A DNA stretch of 64,000 nucleotides, taken from contig JACREY010000008.1 in NCBI GenBank assembly GCA_016218085.1, positions 1-64,000 of the forward strand. The letters are read 5' to 3'. Position 1 is the first letter of the stretch, and the number at the start of each line of letters is the position of its first letter. This DNA comes from Ignavibacteriota bacterium. Lineage in GTDB: Bacteria > Bacteroidota > Ignavibacteria > Tepidaquicellales > Tepidaquicellaceae. The notes beneath the pieces were generated by a model. It saw nothing but the letters and a program-made list of their open reading frames with translations. It ran no database searches and was not told where the DNA came from. Positions 61,601 to 64,000 of this stretch are shown here, piece after piece. A program made the position numbers and the translations under genes.

Positions 61601-64000
61601 AATATTAACAACATTAACCTTAGTACAGCGAAATTAATGATAGATTTAGGTTCGATTTCAGAAGATGCTATACCTGATAATAAACTTAATACGGAAGATT
61701 CATTGAATAACGGCATACTTCTTCAGGAATTCGATATTGGCCTTGATTTCAGAAATGACCTGCAAGAGCTTGCTTATATTAATTTGTATAATAGTGCAAA
61801 TTACTCTATTGACACATTTCCAAACCGCGACCCTATGCTGGATAATAATGACTCTACTGGCGCAATTAATTACGGAATAATTAACGGAACTCAGAATAAC
61901 AGGTTGTTTGAAGGGGGCAATAAACCGGATACGGAAGACCTTAACAAAAACGGAACGATGGACCCTGCAAATCAGTATTTTGAATATGTGATTAATCTCG
62001 ATACGACAAACAATTCCCGCATATCAGGAAGGGGTGCGCCGGGAACAGGATGGTTCCAGTACAGGATTCCCTTATCCGAATTTACTAAAAATATTAACGG
62101 AGCGAGTCTTAACCGTATTGAGTACGCTCGAGTCTGGCTCACAGGGATTAATGATGAAATAACACTTCAGTTTGTTGATTTCAACCTCGTTGGAAATCAG
62201 TGGTACAAGCCGAATAAGAATGACAATACTTACAATGTAAACGTGGTCAGCATCGAAGAAAATTCGCAGATATATATGAGCCCTGTTCCGGGAGATATTT
62301 TAAGACAAACCGTAAGAAACACAAGCGGTAACAATACAAAATCAAACGAACAGTCCCTCTCTCTGGAAGTGATAAACCTTACAAACGGTCAGGCAAAAAT
62401 TGCAATCAAAGATTATATGTCCCAGACTCTTGACCTGTTCAATTATAAATCACTTAAGCTTTATGTAAACGGCGACCCTTCGTTCAATTATACGAATGAA
62501 AATGTCTATGATGCGAATATGGTTGTTAGATTCGGAACTGATTCTCTAAACTATTACGAATACAGGGCACCGATTCATCCGGACATAAGACCGGGACAGC
62601 CGTGGAATTCGTATAACGATGTTACTATTAATTTCACCGATTTAACAAGCCTTAAATTCCAGAGGGATTCTGTTAACCAGGTAATAGATATGAAAGTGCC
62701 GAACGGACCGCCCGGCGCATATTACAGAATTCGCGGAGCGCCTGCGCTGAATATAATCAGGCAATTTGTTGTAGGAGTCGAAAAAAACCGTTCCGGTCCG
62801 AATGCTACCGTTACAGGAAGCGTTTGGTTTAACGAAATCCGCGTACTTAAAGTTAACGACGACAACGGATATGCTTATAATCTAAATACATCAGTTAAGT
62901 TTGCAGACCTTGGAAACGTATCGATAAACGTATCTAAAGTTGACCCGAATTTTCATTCCATAGATACGCGCGTGGGCTCCAGAAACACAGGGCAGTCCTG
63001 GGATTTGAGCGCTTCTCTTAACGTGCATAAAATTCTTAACAATGCACTGGCTTCGATTCTTTCAGATGAATGGAAGGATTTTCTTACTCTGCCGGTCTCA
63101 TTCAGGCACAGCGAAAATCTTACAAATCCAAAATATTATCCCGGAACGGATATTGAAATTGACAAGGCAGCCGAAGAAAAGTATAAACAGGTTCTGGCGA
63201 AAACAAATGATGAAAATCTCGCCGCTCTCGCACGGGATAATCTGAGAAAAGAAGCTCAGACGCTAGTAATAAGAAATGATTTTGCCGTATCGGGAATGGC
63301 ATTCAAATTTCCCGGTAATAATTTCTTTGTCAAAAAAGTACTGAATGCTTTTACGTTCAACTTTACATCAACATTCGGACAGCAAAGGGATGTAACCTAT
63401 GAAAGCAAATCCGATTTTAACTATACGGGAAGCATTAACTATACAACTGATTTCGGTCTTGCAGAAAAAGTAAATCTGAAGGTCGGCAAACTTATTAACC
63501 TCGGTGAACAGTTCCAGAATGCGAAGATATACCTTTTCCTTCCGTTCCTTCCTCTTGCTCCGCTTTTCTCTGAGAACTTTACTGCAACCACGGATTTTAA
63601 CAGGTCGCGAAACGAATCAAAACAAAGACTGTACCAGTTTGAAGATCCGACAGGAAGAAACTTCAGGGCGAACAGGGGATTCGGATTTAACTGGAAGTTT
63701 ATTGAGGACTGGATACTGGATGTAAACGGAACGTACAGCGTTAGAATAGGAAGCGAACTTACCCAGCTGGAAACTGACAGCCTGAGCAGGCAGAGGTCAA
63801 ACAAGGAAATCTTCGGGGATATTTTCCTGAATGAAGGTCTTGTAAATTTTGGAAGGGACCTCGATTATAATCAGGCAATTACGATTAATCCCAAAGTTAA
63901 CCTGCCTTTCCTTAATAAGTATCTTGACTTTACTACCAATTACAGCGCTAACTACGGATGGCTGAATCCGAATTCAACAGCTAATATAGGTTATAATGTT
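58700..64000 (+). CDS. sprA: SprA/Sov, outer-membrane translocon of the type IX secretion system (3' end outside window)
   Basis: An uninterrupted frame of 1767 codons runs to the last base. SprA is the very large barrel through which T9SS cargo crosses the outer membrane; the family is usually about 2300-2500 residues, so the C-terminal quarter is missing here. A signal sequence (NKLLIVFTIIINLFAISN, then ISFSQ) lies near the N-terminus. Family features include GDKLTIEADWNTQRVFDFEN, ENEDYSIDYSTGIVVI, VAYVDDMEGAKKIVSLG and SNEQSLSLEVINLT. The start is uncertain: no ATG in frame, with TTG at 58700 or ATA at 58721 as options. Several T9SS cargo genes lie in the same window. Confidence 0.93.
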   Translation, partial: MISTIANIRKSHNCFNTNKLLIVFTIIINLFAISNISFSQGRRDLDKFRTYVYNPFDSLKTKLKDSNQLAIEDSLRRVPVDSSARVKYFKYIKNYLFGTSLAEKVHPLLLPNASSIKTEMSFDSLNNVVIRQSFEGEDIKAPLVIPIEKYVATLSKSTERAVFNGLFDEKFKGVTVDDISQLIQKFTDITIPLPFKSETIFGPPTANLRINGAIDITASYQNIKSEQSVLTLNSNSQNNINFKQEVQVTAKGTVGDKLTIEADWNTQRVFDFENQLKIKYTGYADEVIQKIEAGNVSLDTKSSLIQSTQALFGIKGEFKLGPLNLSAVISQKKSKQETKDYTGGAQQQDFQINVWDYSESHYFLDTTYLSSFLAVYNDSTGIISQEVLNKKIMSDLPSFQVWVQCDNTVSLKKYAAAHIYLPSLQSVGGTYDSATYKRTDQARDTCFYGFFRELSPTEYTVDPIAGFLSLKISVPENYAVGVSYETYNGQKFGYGKYDVSSSQMMVLKMVKCANQNPDTNATPRAWVLKMKNIYRLPISKVIQDGFKLDVMFNNNNVLNTNLPDKQISLSTMLYIDRYSGTTKKYAPDQLFDYIPGRTINTETGDIIFPTLRPFLDNIAMFDTTLTNRYSEIYEKRKSVAQQSNNSTKFYIKGSAKGEAGISNTINLGLNVVQGSVKLMLGNTALRENEDYSIDYSTGIVVIRNASALASKDLKITYETNDLFSLASKTLFGVRGDYKITEKTGFGFTFVNLRQETLNDKVRIGEEPTNNSMVGVDFTTEAKPKFLTKLVNLLPGYNTKEESSVSFKGELAYILPDPNTKKSPIPQDNNEAVAYVDDMEGAKKIVSLGINYSYWSLSSMPIDTIGSTGPIYRENARRSTFRWYNVANGVSIKDVYPLRDVQPGQDRLTPLIVNYNPTKRGMYNPNVIRWDTTDKYTNWGGMMRYLNTTSTDLINENINFIEFNMQVSNINNINLSTAKLMIDLGSISEDAIPDNKLNTEDSLNNGILLQEFDIGLDFRNDLQELAYINLYNSANYSIDTFPNRDPMLDNNDSTGAINYGIINGTQNNRLFEGGNKPDTEDLNKNGTMDPANQYFEYVINLDTTNNSRISGRGAPGTGWFQYRIPLSEFTKNINGASLNRIEYARVWLTGINDEITLQFVDFNLVGNQWYKPNKNDNTYNVNVVSIEENSQIYMSPVPGDILRQTVRNTSGNNTKSNEQSLSLEVINLTNGQAKIAIKDYMSQTLDLFNYKSLKLYVNGDPSFNYTNENVYDANMVVRFGTDSLNYYEYRAPIHPDIRPGQPWNSYNDVTINFTDLTSLKFQRDSVNQVIDMKVPNGPPGAYYRIRGAPALNIIRQFVVGVEKNRSGPNATVTGSVWFNEIRVLKVNDDNGYAYNLNTSVKFADLGNVSINVSKVDPNFHSIDTRVGSRNTGQSWDLSASLNVHKILNNALASILSDEWKDFLTLPVSFRHSENLTNPKYYPGTDIEIDKAAEEKYKQVLAKTNDENLAALARDNLRKEAQTLVIRNDFAVSGMAFKFPGNNFFVKKVLNAFTFNFTSTFGQQRDVTYESKSDFNYTGSINYTTDFGLAEKVNLKVGKLINLGEQFQNAKIYLFLPFLPLAPLFSENFTATTDFNRSRNESKQRLYQFEDPTGRNFRANRGFGFNWKFIEDWILDVNGTYSVRIGSELTQLETDSLSRQRSNKEIFGDIFLNEGLVNFGRDLDYNQAITINPKVNLPFLNKYLDFTTNYSANYGWLNPNSTANIGYNV

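Overview
The window looks like chromosomal DNA from an AT-rich member of the Bacteroidota/Chlorobiota/Ignavibacteriota group, most likely an Ignavibacteria-type organism. Five secreted proteins end in the type IX secretion (T9SS) sorting domain with its N-Y-P-N-P-F-N-P box and a final (I/L)(I/L)K. The right end carries a long open frame for the T9SS translocon protein SprA, which runs off the window. Other supporting signs are a TonB receptor with a carboxypeptidase-like plug extension, sparse Shine-Dalgarno signals and unusually many TTG start codons. No taxonomic search was possible.

Layout. 1-247: REP-like palindromes. 248-6084: an acyl-CoA mutase large subunit with isobutyryl-CoA-type active-site residues, a T9SS protein with a cohesin-like domain and a trypsin-like peptidase with a dockerin-like tail. 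6420-11270: a lone receiver, then a leftward operon (glycosyltransferase, purD, epimerase, meaB). 11505-15075: a signalling cluster (receiver, receiver-histidine kinase, NtrC-type sigma-54 activator) followed by three small genes missed by length cut-offs, two of them paralogous 35-residue membrane peptides. 15078-19569: a papain-like T9SS peptidase, a TPR protein, a lipoprotein and tRNA-Ser(GCT). 19647-26061: a leftward housekeeping run (HPt, mutL, DUF421, ftsY, acyl-CoA dehydrogenase, an RsbRD-N-like protein, tsaD). 26103-28936: a secreted GATase-like protein, a BtuF-like lipoprotein and a coiled-coil protein. 29381-34296: an NfrA/NfrB-like glycan export locus. 34407-41271: two S15-type hydrolases around mscL and a heparinase-like T9SS protein. 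41408-50643: an ABC-F ATPase, a beta-barrel, a radical SAM protein, an MBL hydrolase, a sodium symporter and priA. 50646-64000: a T9SS propeller, a stand-alone sorting-domain-like protein, a lipoprotein and TonB receptor pair, a metallopeptidase/propeller/barrel fusion and sprA.

Two signals stand out. First, the NfrB-like glycosyltransferase is split over two intact, same-frame genes. The aspartate motif lies in the first half; the TED and QxxRW motifs lie in the second. Between them sit a SPOR-like domain, a transposase N-terminal (DUF772-type) domain and coiled coils. Second, good sigma-54 (-24/-12) promoter matches precede T9SS-related genes, the small membrane peptides, the coiled-coil gene and the stand-alone sorting-domain protein. 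Three of them have a TTGAGA-N5-7-TCTCA(A/T) inverted repeat 53-61 bp upstream. The NtrC-type regulator in the window is the natural candidate activator, so this may be a sigma-54 regulon for cell-surface and secretion functions. All assignments come from reading the sequence; none was checked by database search.
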